Shown one piece after another: positions 1 through 8,035 of a stretch of 64,000 nt of DNA (positions are counted from its first letter, which is position 1; every line of letters starts with the position of its first letter). The stretch lies in assembly GCF_021474425.1 (NCBI RefSeq), contig NZ_JAKEIP010000009.1:1-64000 (forward strand), given 5' to 3'. Origin of the DNA: Streptomyces muensis. GTDB lineage: Bacteria; Actinomycetota; Actinomycetes; Streptomycetales; Streptomycetaceae. The position numbers and the translations under genes were made by a program. Under the pieces are notes generated by a model, which ran no database searches, had not been told where the DNA came from, and worked only from the letters and a program-made list of their open reading frames with translations.

Positions 1-1
1 G

Positions 2-49
2 GTGGGCGCCGCGGCGGCCGCCCTCCCCGCGAGCGCGGCGGGGGTGTGA
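2..49 (+). CDS. C-terminal fragment of an unidentified gene
   Basis: Frame 2 is open from the window edge to a TGA at 47-49. It would encode an Ala-rich tail of 15 residues, the sort of ending seen on many Streptomyces membrane proteins. The gene would converge on the minus-strand membrane protein at 102. Nothing in so short a stretch identifies a family, and it may be non-coding. Confidence 0.25.
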   Translation: MGAAAAALPASAAGV

Positions 50-101
50 GGGCACGCGGGGCAGGAACGTTCACTCGCCGGCATGATCCGCCGGACAGGC
101 C

Positions 102-710
102 CTAGCGCGGCGAGGTGGTCCCGAGCGCCGCCGACAGATCCGGCAGGGAGTCCGCCGACACGTACACGGTGGACGCGTCCACCAGCCCCGCTGTGCCCAG
201 GTCGAGGCGGACCGGTGGGTCCAGGCGCAGGGCGGCGTTCAGTGAGCTGCCCACGGAGCAGGCCACCGCGCCGGGTTCGCCCGGCACGGGCCGCGGGCCC
301 CGGCCCGGAACCGTACGGACCACCGACGAAACGGAGCGGACCGCCGGGCGCGGCAACGTCACCTCGCCGAGGAAGCCGGTCCGCAGGAGCACCCGTTCCG
401 CGTCCACCTCGTGCGGATGCCGGAGCACCGCCGCCACCAGCCCGAGCCCGGCCAGCACCAGCAGCGCCTCGAACGCCGCGTGCGCCGGCCGGGCCGCGGG
501 CGGCAGCATCGACGACAGCAGGAAGGCCACTACGACTTCCATCGCCACCAGGGGCAGCACCAACTGCCGCACCCCTGCCGAGTGCCGCAGCCCGGGCGCC
601 GGCCCACGCCGCATCAGCACCGCCGCCAGTGACCTGACCCAGACCCGTACGACACCGAACCTGGTCGGCCCGGCAGTCACGGACCCGGTCACCCGCCCTG
701 TCGCCGTCAC
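102..710 (-). CDS. Hypothetical membrane protein, two-helix with soluble C-terminal domain
   Basis: The 202-residue product is not recognised as a named family. Two adjacent hydrophobic segments (about residues 50-67 and 78-96) predict a helical hairpin in the membrane. They are followed by a roughly 100-residue hydrophilic domain rich in short Val-rich strands, which could be a PH-like fold (inference only). The N-terminus carries several Arg residues before the first helix, as expected for a cytoplasmic N-terminus. Translation appears to begin at a GTG preceded by a purine-rich GGGGGCAAGG stretch. The gene lies 78 bases downstream of the alpha-galactosidase gene on the same strand, so read-through is possible, but no functional link is visible. 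Confidence 0.6.
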   Translation of the reverse strand: MTATGRVTGSVTAGPTRFGVVRVWVRSLAAVLMRRGPAPGLRHSAGVRQLVLPLVAMEVVVAFLLSSMLPPAARPAHAAFEALLVLAGLGLVAAVLRHPHEVDAERVLLRTGFLGEVTLPRPAVRSVSSVVRTVPGRGPRPVPGEPGAVACSVGSSLNAALRLDPPVRLDLGTAGLVDASTVYVSADSLPDLSAALGTTSPR

Positions 711-788
711 CCTTGCCCCCGTTCTCTCGCTCCGGCTTCAACTCCCCCCAGGTTCACGGGAGTCGGGGGCCGAGGGCAGTGACAAATG

Positions 789-2822
789 TCAACAACTCAT
801 CCGTGCCGCCGCCCAGTCCGCGTGGTCCGAGTCGATGCCGTCGCCGCCGTCGGTGACGATCAGCCGGACGACCTGGGCGCCGGTCACGTCGACCGTGAGC
901 GGCTGGGCCGGCATCGCGTTGGTGAGGGTGCCGGTGGTGGCGGCCTTGGTGTCGTCCGCCCAGATCTCGAAGGCGACGGTGCCGTTCGCGCCCTTCTCGT
1001 CGTCGACGCCGACGTCGGCGGTCACGGTCTCGCACGCACCGCCGGCGTAGTACTCGACGGCACTCTCGGCATGCACGCCGAGCCCCGTGCCGTACACCAC
1101 ACCCCCGATGGTGATCGGGTTGCCGTCGCCCGCGTCGCTCTCGCCGTTGCTGGTGTCGCGCTCGACGGGCCCCCAGCCGTTGGCGGCCGACAGCCACGGA
1201 AGGTCACCGAGCCCGGACGTCCCCGAGGGCGGTGGCGCCACCACGGTCGCGGTCAAGGGGAGCGCGTTGTCGACGCGGATGCCGGAGGGTGAGCGGTAAC
1301 CGGCCCTGAGTGTGAGGCCGTACGAGCCTGTGGGTGTGCCCTCCGGCGGGGTGACCGTCCACGTGGTGCGCAGGGAGCGGCCCGGCGGCAGTGCGGGCGA
1401 GGAGGTCGGGGACGTCGCCTCGACGCTCCACCCCTCCGGTCCGATCAGCGTGACGGACACGCGCCTGGCCGTCGTACGCCCGAGGTCGGTGACCGTCGAC
1501 GTCCACGCGGCCGTACCGCCCGCCTCGACCAACGAGCCGCCGTCCAGGCCGAGTTCGACGGCCGGCGGGTGGTGGGCCCACCTGGAGTCGGCCGACACCC
1601 GGAGCAGGACCGTGCCGTGCGCGGGCACGGTCGCGGAGACGGCGCCGGCGGTGTGGTAGCTGCGGTGCTGCCACAGGTCGCGCAGCGTGTAGGCGTCGGC
1701 GTCGGGCAGACCGACCGCGGCGGCGGTCGTGGCGATGCGCCGGGCGGTGTTGGACTCGTTGAAGAGGGCCACCGCACGGCTGCCGTCCCGCATCTCCTTG
1801 GCGACGACCCAGCGGCCGCCTCCGGACGAGATCACCGCGCCCTGCTTGCCCAGCGGGTCCTGGTCGACCGCGATGACCTCGCGGTTGCCGAGGATCTCGA
1901 AGGTCTCCTCGGAAGCCGACCGCAGATCGGAGCCGATGAGCAGCGGCGCGGCCATGACCGCCCACATCGAGAAGTGCGAGCGGTACTCGGTGTCCGTCAT
2001 GCCGCCGTTGCCGACCTCCAGCATGTCGGGGTCGTTCCAGCGTCCGGGACCCGCGTACGGCGCGAGCGGCAGGTTCCGCTTGAGGATCGACAGCATCGAG
2101 CCCCAGTTGTCGCTGATGTCCCCGGTCGTACGCCAGAGATGGCCGACGTCGGCCGCCCACTCCCAGGGTTCGTTCTCGCCCCACTCGCAGATGCTGTAGA
2201 CGATGGGCCGGCCGGTGGCCTTCAGGGCGTCGCGCATGGTCGTGTAGCGCAACTTGGCGTCCGCGCCCTGGTTGTTGCAGTTGTCGTACTTCAGGTAGTC
2301 CACGCCCCAGTCGGCGAACTGCCGGGCGTCGCTGTACTCATGGCCGAGGGCGCCGGGGAAGCCGGCCGGGTTGCAGGTCTTCGTGCCGGCGCTGGTGTAG
2401 ATGCCCAGCTTCAGGCCCTTGGCGTGGACGTAGTCGGCGACCGCCTTGATCCCGTTCGGGAAGCGGACCGGGTCGGGTACGAGCTTCCCGTTCGCGTCCC
2501 TGGACGGCAGGGCCCAGCAGTCGTCGAGGTTGACGTACTCGTACCCGGCGTCCTTGAGGCCCTTCTCGACGAAGATGTCCGCGATCCCCTTGACCATGGA
2601 CTCGTTGAACTCGGCACGGCAGTGGGTGGAGTTCCAGTTGCTGAAGCCCATGGGCGGGGTGAGGGCGAGGCCGTCGTCCACGGTGGGCGCGCCGATGGCT
2701 GCGGCGGGCGGGGCCGCGGCGGCGGGCGCGGCGAGTCCCGCCGCGCACAGCAGTCCTGCGGCGAGCGCTGCGACGGCTCTGACCGCTCCGCGACGGGTTG
2801 TGCGGGTGTGAAGGTGACGCAT
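789..2822 (-). CDS. Secreted GH27 alpha-galactosidase with NEW3-like and NPCBM-like C-terminal domains
   Basis: A secreted retaining glycosidase that should release terminal alpha-galactose from plant galactomannans or raffinose-type sugars. An Arg-rich N-terminus and Ala-rich hydrophobic stretch to about residue 42 form a signal peptide. The GH27 barrel follows. It has the TPPMGFSNWN opening (56-65), YVNLDDCW (96-103), the nucleophile Asp180 in LKYDNC, the probable acid/base Asp235 in GDISDNW (aligned to human alpha-Gal A D170 and D231), and GRWNDPDML near 260-268. Downstream lie a beta-sandwich (NEW3-like, about 400-520) and a terminal domain of about 140 residues that resembles NPCBM. I start the gene at ATG 2822 rather than 2864 because GGAGG lies 9 bases upstream and the signal peptide begins there. 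It is divergent from the epimerase gene at 3005. Confidence 0.93.
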   Translation of the reverse strand: MRHLHTRTTRRGAVRAVAALAAGLLCAAGLAAPAAAAPPAAAIGAPTVDDGLALTPPMGFSNWNSTHCRAEFNESMVKGIADIFVEKGLKDAGYEYVNLDDCWALPSRDANGKLVPDPVRFPNGIKAVADYVHAKGLKLGIYTSAGTKTCNPAGFPGALGHEYSDARQFADWGVDYLKYDNCNNQGADAKLRYTTMRDALKATGRPIVYSICEWGENEPWEWAADVGHLWRTTGDISDNWGSMLSILKRNLPLAPYAGPGRWNDPDMLEVGNGGMTDTEYRSHFSMWAVMAAPLLIGSDLRSASEETFEILGNREVIAVDQDPLGKQGAVISSGGGRWVVAKEMRDGSRAVALFNESNTARRIATTAAAVGLPDADAYTLRDLWQHRSYHTAGAVSATVPAHGTVLLRVSADSRWAHHPPAVELGLDGGSLVEAGGTAAWTSTVTDLGRTTARRVSVTLIGPEGWSVEATSPTSSPALPPGRSLRTTWTVTPPEGTPTGSYGLTLRAGYRSPSGIRVDNALPLTATVVAPPPSGTSGLGDLPWLSAANGWGPVERDTSNGESDAGDGNPITIGGVVYGTGLGVHAESAVEYYAGGACETVTADVGVDDEKGANGTVAFEIWADDTKAATTGTLTNAMPAQPLTVDVTGAQVVRLIVTDGGDGIDSDHADWAAARMSC

Positions 2823-2949
2823 CGTTACGTTCCTCCGTACCTGCGAGAGGCGGGATGGCGGCATGTACGCGTCATGACGGGGTCACGGTAGAACCTGTCG
2901 GAGTGTGTTGGAAGTCGTCGGATGGCGCGAGGGGTGCCGAGACATTCTT

Positions 2950-2979
2950 TTGAACATGTTCAAGACTCTGCGCTAGGCT
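2950..2979 (+). promoter_or_regulatory. Promoter with a 14-bp palindrome over the -35 box
   Basis: TTGAAC (2950-2955) and TAGGCT (2974-2979) with an 18-base spacer make a good HrdB-type promoter for the gene at 3005. The -35 box is the left half of the perfect palindrome TTGAACATGTTCAA (2950-2963). A repressor bound there would block RNA polymerase. The site lies in the intergenic region divergent to the alpha-galactosidase gene, so it might also affect that gene. Confidence 0.55.
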
Positions 2980-3004
2980 CGTTCCCACACACGAGGGGGA
3001 GTCG

Positions 3005-4012
3005 ATGAAGATAGTGATCCCCGGGGGAACCGGGCAGGTGGGCGCGGTCCTGAACCGTGCGCTGAGCGGCGCGGGCCACGAGGTCGTCGTCCTGACCAGG
3101 CGGCCCTCGCGTGAGGGCGAGCTGCACTGGGACGGGGAGGTGCTCGGCCCCTGGGCCGAGGCGATCGACGGCAGCGACATCGTGATCAACCTGGCCGGGC
3201 GCAGCGTCAGCTGCCGCTACACCGCGCCCAATCTGCGGGCCATGATGGATTCGCGGGTGCACTCCACCCGGGTCGTGGGAGAGGCGATCAGCTGTGCCGC
3301 CCGGCCGCCGCGGGTCTGGCTCCAGATGAGCACGGCCACCGTCTACGCCCACCGCTTCGACGCGCCCCACGACGAGGCCACGGGCGTCATCGGCGGCGGC
3401 GAACCCGATGTGCCGGACTACTGGGCCTACAGCGTCGAGATCGCCAAGGCCTGGGAGCGGGCCCAGGAGGAGGCCGACACACCGCACACCCGGAAGGTCG
3501 CCCTGCGCTCCGCCATGGTGATGAGCCCCGATCGCGGCGGCGTGTTCGACGTCCTGCTGCGACTGGCGCGCCTCGGACTCGGCGGTCCCGTCGCGGGCGG
3601 CCGACAGTACGTCTCCTGGATCCATGACCGGGACTTCGTGCGCGCGGTCGAGTTCCTGGTCGACCGGCCGGATCTCACCGGTCCGGTGAACATCGCCGCT
3701 CCCGAACCCCTGCCGCACCGAGCGTTCATGCGGGCACTGCGCTCGGCGTGGGGCGTTCCGGTGGGCCTGCCCGCGACGAGGTGGATGGCCGAGATCGGCG
3801 CGTTCGCGCTGCGCTCGGACACCGAGCTCCTGCTGAAGAGCCGCCGGGTCGTCCCCGGCCGGCTGCTCGACGAGGGCTTCGTCTTCGAGTACGCCCGGTG
3901 GCCGGAGGCGGCCGGCGACCTCGTACGACGGGTGCGGCAGGGCCGGCTCCACGGGGTGCGGCCCGGGGGTGCAATCGCGTCGCTGTCACGTTCGCCACGA
4001 GGCGGAGCGTGA
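3005..4012 (+). CDS. TIGR01777-type NAD(P)-dependent epimerase
   Basis: An extended SDR-family protein of 335 residues, about the usual length for the TIGR01777 (SDR39U1-like) group. The Rossmann dinucleotide site is GGTGQVG at residues 7-13. A Tyr in DYWAYSVEIAKAWE near 140 precedes the WE motif typical of this family. The last 50 residues, including the run VVPGRLLDEGF, match the DUF1731 tail. The substrate of the family is not established. The ATG is preceded by GAGGGGGA at a good distance and by a predicted promoter with a palindromic operator. The gene ends 31 bases before the small secreted protein, so the two may share a transcript. Confidence 0.85.
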   Translation: MKIVIPGGTGQVGAVLNRALSGAGHEVVVLTRRPSREGELHWDGEVLGPWAEAIDGSDIVINLAGRSVSCRYTAPNLRAMMDSRVHSTRVVGEAISCAARPPRVWLQMSTATVYAHRFDAPHDEATGVIGGGEPDVPDYWAYSVEIAKAWERAQEEADTPHTRKVALRSAMVMSPDRGGVFDVLLRLARLGLGGPVAGGRQYVSWIHDRDFVRAVEFLVDRPDLTGPVNIAAPEPLPHRAFMRALRSAWGVPVGLPATRWMAEIGAFALRSDTELLLKSRRVVPGRLLDEGFVFEYARWPEAAGDLVRRVRQGRLHGVRPGGAIASLSRSPRGGA

Positions 4013-4043
4013 CTCCCGCCTCCGTTTCGCAGTTGAAACGGTC

Positions 4044-4310
4044 ATGAAGAAGCGCAGCATGCTCGCCATCGCCTCCCTGGCCACCGGATTCGTCGTCGCG
4101 GCGGTCACCCCGTCCCACGCCATCGAGCTCCCCGTCACCGGTTCCCCCGCCACCGGGGCCCCCGACGCCGCTCTGCCGGCCGGCGCCGAGACCAAGCTCG
4201 GCGGTGTGAGCGTCGACAAGGCCCTGGACACCGTCGGCAGGGCCATCAACCGTGAGACGGAGCGGGCTGTGAACGACGCCCCGCACGGGAAGAAGGCAAA
4301 GAAGGGCTGA
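4044..4310 (+). CDS. Small secreted protein
   Basis: An 88-residue precursor. The signal peptide has KKR at residues 2-4, a hydrophobic core and a cleavage-type site near SHA-IE (about residue 27). The mature part is hydrophilic, starting Pro/Thr/Ala-rich and ending in Lys-rich KKAKKG. I start at ATG 4044 because the upstream in-frame extension (from 3969) is Arg-rich, overlaps the preceding CDS and would bury the signal peptide. Small secreted proteins of this kind are common in Streptomyces and mostly uncharacterised; no motif gives a function. A strong stem-loop follows immediately. Confidence 0.75.
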   Translation: MKKRSMLAIASLATGFVVAAVTPSHAIELPVTGSPATGAPDAALPAGAETKLGGVSVDKALDTVGRAINRETERAVNDAPHGKKAKKG

Positions 4311-4329
4311 CGAGCCCCCCGACTCGACC

Positions 4330-4369
4330 GCGGCGCCGTACCCCCGCATCCGAGGGGGCCCGGCGCCGC
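4330..4369. terminator. GC-rich stem-loop terminator
   Basis: GCGGCGCCG (4330-4338) pairs with CGGCGCCGC (4361-4369), and an inner CCCCC/GGGGG pairing extends the stem. It lies 20 bases after the stop of the small secreted protein and before the kinase/Nudix gene. There is no U-tract, which is usual for actinobacterial terminators. Confidence 0.7.
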
Positions 4370-4452
4370 TGTCATGCGCTCTCTACGGGAGCTGGTTTCC
4401 GTGGCAGGGTGGAGCGGGCAAGCCACAGGGGGCCAACAGAAGAGGGGGAAAC

Positions 4453-5496
4453 GTGATCGTCTGGATCAACGGCGCGTTCGGTGCGGGGAAGACCACCACC
4501 GCACGCGAACTGATCGAGCTGATCCCGAACAGCACGCTCTTCGACCCCGAGGTCATCGGCGGAGCACTCACCCACCTGCTTCCGCCCAAACACCTCACCG
4601 AGGTCGGTGACTTCCAGGACCTGCCGATCTGGCGGCGTCTCGTGATCGACACGGCGGCCGCGCTGCTCGCCGAGCTCGGCGGGACCTTGGTGGTCCCGAT
4701 GACATTGCTGCGCCAGGAGTACAGGGACGAGATCTTCGGCGGCCTCGCCGCCCGCCGCATCACCGTGCGGCATGTGCTCCTCGCCCCGGCGGAAACGATC
4801 CTGCGCGAGCGGATAGCGGGGCGGGAGATCCCGCCCGAGCTGCCCGACGGCGAGATACGGGTCCGGCAGTGGTCGTACGACCACATAGAGCCGTACCGCG
4901 CCGCACTCGCCTCCTGGCTCACCGCCGACGCGTACCCCGTCGACAACGGCGGGCTGACCCCGTACGAGACCGCCGTCCGCATCGCGGAGGCGGTCGGCAG
5001 CGGTACGGTCCCGGTCTGCGACATCGTGCAGACGCCCGAGCCCACCGCCGAGACCGTCGCCTCGGGCGTCCTGCTCTTCGACGAGGAGGACCGGGTGCTG
5101 CTCGTCGACCCCACCTACAAGGCCGGCTGGGAGTTCCCCGGCGGTGTCGTCGAGCGGGGTGAGGCGCCCGCGCGGGCAGGCATCCGGGAGGTCGCGGAGG
5201 AGACCGGGATACGGCTCGACGACGTCCCGCGGCTTCTCGTGGTCGACTGGGAGCGGCCCTCACCCCCGGGTTACGGAGGTCTGCGCCTCCTCTTCGACGG
5301 CGGGCGCCTGGACTCCGCGGAGGCCGCACGCCTTCTGCTGCCCGGACCCGAGCTGCGCGACTGCCGGTTCGTCACCGAGGAGGAGGCGGCCGACCTGCTG
5401 CCACCGGTGCGTTACGAGCGGCTGCGGTGGGCGCTGCGGGCACGGGAACGCGGGGCGGCGCTCTATCTGGAGGCGGGCGTTCCGGCGCCTTCCTGA
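4453..5496 (+). CDS. TmrB-like P-loop kinase fused to a Nudix hydrolase
   Basis: Two enzymatic domains in one 347-residue chain. Residues 1-185 form a P-loop NTPase with Walker A GAFGAGKTT (7-15). The start, MIVWINGAFGAGKT, strongly resembles TmrB-type (tunicamycin resistance) proteins and AAA_33 kinases. Residues about 200-345 form a Nudix domain with a complete Nudix box at 231-253 (GG, then E, then REVAEETGI). Nudix enzymes hydrolyse nucleoside diphosphates linked to another moiety, so the fusion suggests a nucleotide or nucleotide-sugar substrate handled by both domains (inference). The ATG/GTG choice is settled by GAGGGGGAAAC just upstream. The last 34 bases overlap the convergent gene at 5463-6521. 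Confidence 0.85.
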   Translation: MIVWINGAFGAGKTTTARELIELIPNSTLFDPEVIGGALTHLLPPKHLTEVGDFQDLPIWRRLVIDTAAALLAELGGTLVVPMTLLRQEYRDEIFGGLAARRITVRHVLLAPAETILRERIAGREIPPELPDGEIRVRQWSYDHIEPYRAALASWLTADAYPVDNGGLTPYETAVRIAEAVGSGTVPVCDIVQTPEPTAETVASGVLLFDEEDRVLLVDPTYKAGWEFPGGVVERGEAPARAGIREVAEETGIRLDDVPRLLVVDWERPSPPGYGGLRLLFDGGRLDSAEAARLLLPGPELRDCRFVTEEEAADLLPPVRYERLRWALRARERGAALYLEAGVPAPS

Positions 5497-6521
5497 GCGA
5501 GCCGCAGCTCGTCGTACGGGTACGGCGTCGACTTGCTCTCGTGCTGCAACCGCTTGACGAAGTCACGCATCACGACCGCAAGCGGAGCGTAGCGTTCGAT
5601 GAAGTCGGCGGCGGACCGCGGGATGTCCCGCGGCCTCGCCCCGGCGGCGCAGTCGCGCACGAAGGCCTCGCGATCGTCCGCGCCGTAGCCGTACAGGGCG
5701 GTCGCGAGCCATTCCACGTAGTGGAACGCGGTGTAGTCGCGGTCGTAGTGCCGGTGCCGCTGGAAGAAGCCGCGTTCCTGCGGGGTGAGGGGGAAGCGAG
5801 CGGACAGGGCGAGGCCGTAGTCGGCGAGATAGAGGCGTTCGCCGTCCGTGAGGAAGTTCAGGAAGCGCGCGTCGAAGTGCACGAGCCCGTTGTCGCGGAG
5901 GAAGCCGGTGGTGGCCGCGAGCTCCCGTGTCACGAAGGCGCACGCGGCGTCGGCCTCCTCCGTACGCAGCCGGGCGTCCAGCCATTCGGTCAGCGTGTAC
6001 GGCACGTACTCCAGGAACAGCGCCAGGCTCGCGGACGCCGTCCGCAGTCCCTCGACGCGCTCGCGCACCCGCGGGCTGCCGCCCCAGTAGGCGACGGTCC
6101 GCTCCACATCGGACAGCAGCTCGTGCAACGGCTGTGGTGTGTCGGGCAGGACCCGCCAGTGGTGCGTCAGCGGGAAACCGGCGAACCGGCCGGCCAGGAC
6201 CCAGTTCGTGGTCATCGTGTGCACGGCGAGCTCTCGCCAGGCACCGAACCCCGGGCTGCCGATGCCGTAGTGGAAGAACGTCGGCAGCCCGAGGAGGTTC
6301 GCCGTGGAGCGGACGTTCTCCGGCCGCATCTCGACGTCGGTGAGCGGGACCCGCTTCACGAAGACCCGTCTGCCGTCCACCTCGACCAGCGTCGAACGGC
6401 CGCCGATTCCGGTGCCGAGCGGCTCGCCCGACTCCACGAGGGCCGTGATGTCGTGATCGCTGAGAAGCGCCAGGGACGTGGCGATGTCGGTGTGGGCGGT
6501 GAGGCGTTCGGCTCGGATCAT
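5463..6521 (-). CDS. Protein-kinase-like / aminoglycoside-phosphotransferase-like protein
   Basis: A 352-residue protein with the landmarks of the kinase-like fold. FVKRVPL near residue 54 fits the Lys strand. HFDARFLN near residue 215 fits the HxDxxxxN catalytic loop. LYLADYG near residue 229 fits the DFG motif in altered form (ADYG). No glycine-rich P-loop of canonical spacing is obvious, although GTGIGGRS (36-43) may serve. Substrate is unknown; it could be a protein or a small molecule. It converges on, and overlaps by 34 bases, the kinase/Nudix fusion, so the two transcripts would be antisense at their 3' ends. Confidence 0.65.
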   Translation of the reverse strand: MIRAERLTAHTDIATSLALLSDHDITALVESGEPLGTGIGGRSTLVEVDGRRVFVKRVPLTDVEMRPENVRSTANLLGLPTFFHYGIGSPGFGAWRELAVHTMTTNWVLAGRFAGFPLTHHWRVLPDTPQPLHELLSDVERTVAYWGGSPRVRERVEGLRTASASLALFLEYVPYTLTEWLDARLRTEEADAACAFVTRELAATTGFLRDNGLVHFDARFLNFLTDGERLYLADYGLALSARFPLTPQERGFFQRHRHYDRDYTAFHYVEWLATALYGYGADDREAFVRDCAAGARPRDIPRSAADFIERYAPLAVVMRDFVKRLQHESKSTPYPYDELRLAQEGAGTPASR

Positions 6522-6546
6522 CGCCCCATCATCAGCTGCGCGGGGC

Positions 6547-7902
6547 TCAACTCGCCGCGTAATTGCGCAGGAACAGCGCCTCGGCGACCGACAGCCGCTC
6601 CAGCTCCTGCGGCGACACGCTCTCGTTCACGGCGTGGATCTGGGCCTCCGGCTCGCTCAGGCCGATGAGGAGGATCTCCGCGTGCGGGTAGAGGGCGGCG
6701 AGGGTGTTGCACAGCGGGATCGAGCCGCCCTGGCCGGCGTACTGCATCTCCTGGCCCGGGTAGGCGACCGCCATCGCGTCCGCCATGGCCTGGTACGCCG
6801 GGCTGCCCGTGTCGGCGCGGAACGCCTGGCCCTGGCCGATCTGCTCGGTGCGCACCCGGGCACCCCACGGCGTGTGCGTCTCCAGATGGGCCTGGAGCAG
6901 CTTGGTCGCTTCGGCCGCGTCCACGCCCGGCGGCACCCGCAGGCTGATCAGCGCACGCGCGCTCGCCTGCACGGACGGGGTGGCGCCGACGACCGGTGGG
7001 CAGTCGATGCCGAGGACCGTGACGGCGGGGCGGGCCCAGATGCGGTCGGCGACCGTGCCGGAGCCGATCAGCTCCACGCCGTCGAGGACCTTGGCGTCCT
7101 GGCGGAACTGTTCGTCCGCGTACTGCAGCCCCTCCCACGAGGCCTCGCCGGTCAGCCCGTCCACCGTCGTCGAACCGTCCTCGGCGCGCAGCGAGTCCAG
7201 TACGCGGATCAGGGCGCCGAGCGCGTCGGGCGCGGCGCCGCCGAACTGGCCGGAGTGCAGGTTGCCTTCGAGCGTGTCGATCCGCACGCGGACCAGGGTC
7301 ATGCCGCGCAGCGTCGAGGTGACCGTCGGCAGGCCGACCCGGAAGTTGCCCGCGTCGCCGATCACGATCGTGTCGGCCTCCAGCAGGTCCGGGTGCTCCT
7401 CGGCGTACCGCTCCAGACCGCCCGTGCCCATCTCCTCCGAGCCCTCGGCGATCACCTTGACGTGGACCGGTATGCCGCCGTTCGCCTTCAGCGCGCGCAG
7501 GGCGAGCAGGTGCATGATCACGCCGCCCTTGCAGTCGGCGGCCCCGCGCCCGTACCAGCGGCCGTCACGCTCGGTCAGCTCGAAGGGCGGGGTGCGCCAG
7601 GCGGCCTCGTCCAGCGGGGGCTGCACGTCGTAGTGGGCGTAGAGCAGGACCGTCTTGGCGCCCTCGGGGCCGGGCAGGTAGCCGTACACCGACTGCGTGC
7701 CGTCCGGGGTGTCGAGCAGGGCCACGTCCTGGAAGCCCTCGGCGGCGAGCGCGTCGGCGACCCAGCGGGCGGCGCCCTCGCTCTCGCTCCTGGGGAACTG
7801 GTCGAAGTCCGCCACCGACTTGAACGCCACCAGCTCGGTGAGCTCCGCCTTCGCCCTGGGCATCAGGGAGGCGACGGTCTCGGCGACCGGATTCGACGAC
7901 AT
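6547..7902 (-). CDS. M20 family dipeptidase
   Basis: A cytosolic zinc peptidase of 451 residues, similar in size to CNDP/PepV-type dipeptidases. Metal ligands are visible: His90 and Asp92 in YAHYDVQP, the bridging Asp123 in GRGAADCKG, and the catalytic and metal-binding pair Glu156/Glu157 in EGSEEMG. The dimerisation (lid) domain occupies about residues 190-330. I start at ATG 7902, with AAGGAG seven bases upstream, and not at 8034; the extra 44 residues are Arg/Ser-rich and unlike the family. The gene is divergent from the flavoprotein gene at 8036. Confidence 0.92.
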   Translation of the reverse strand: MSSNPVAETVASLMPRAKAELTELVAFKSVADFDQFPRSESEGAARWVADALAAEGFQDVALLDTPDGTQSVYGYLPGPEGAKTVLLYAHYDVQPPLDEAAWRTPPFELTERDGRWYGRGAADCKGGVIMHLLALRALKANGGIPVHVKVIAEGSEEMGTGGLERYAEEHPDLLEADTIVIGDAGNFRVGLPTVTSTLRGMTLVRVRIDTLEGNLHSGQFGGAAPDALGALIRVLDSLRAEDGSTTVDGLTGEASWEGLQYADEQFRQDAKVLDGVELIGSGTVADRIWARPAVTVLGIDCPPVVGATPSVQASARALISLRVPPGVDAAEATKLLQAHLETHTPWGARVRTEQIGQGQAFRADTGSPAYQAMADAMAVAYPGQEMQYAGQGGSIPLCNTLAALYPHAEILLIGLSEPEAQIHAVNESVSPQELERLSVAEALFLRNYAAS

Positions 7903-8035
7903 GGGCACGCTCCTTGTGGGTGCGACGTTGTACGTGTGAGTGCTGTGATCCTCCCACAGCGGCCTGCGACGATGCCCGCCGTAGGATGCGGGGGACAGCA
8001 GCAGGCGGCGGCTTGAGCGGGAGCAGTAGACCATC

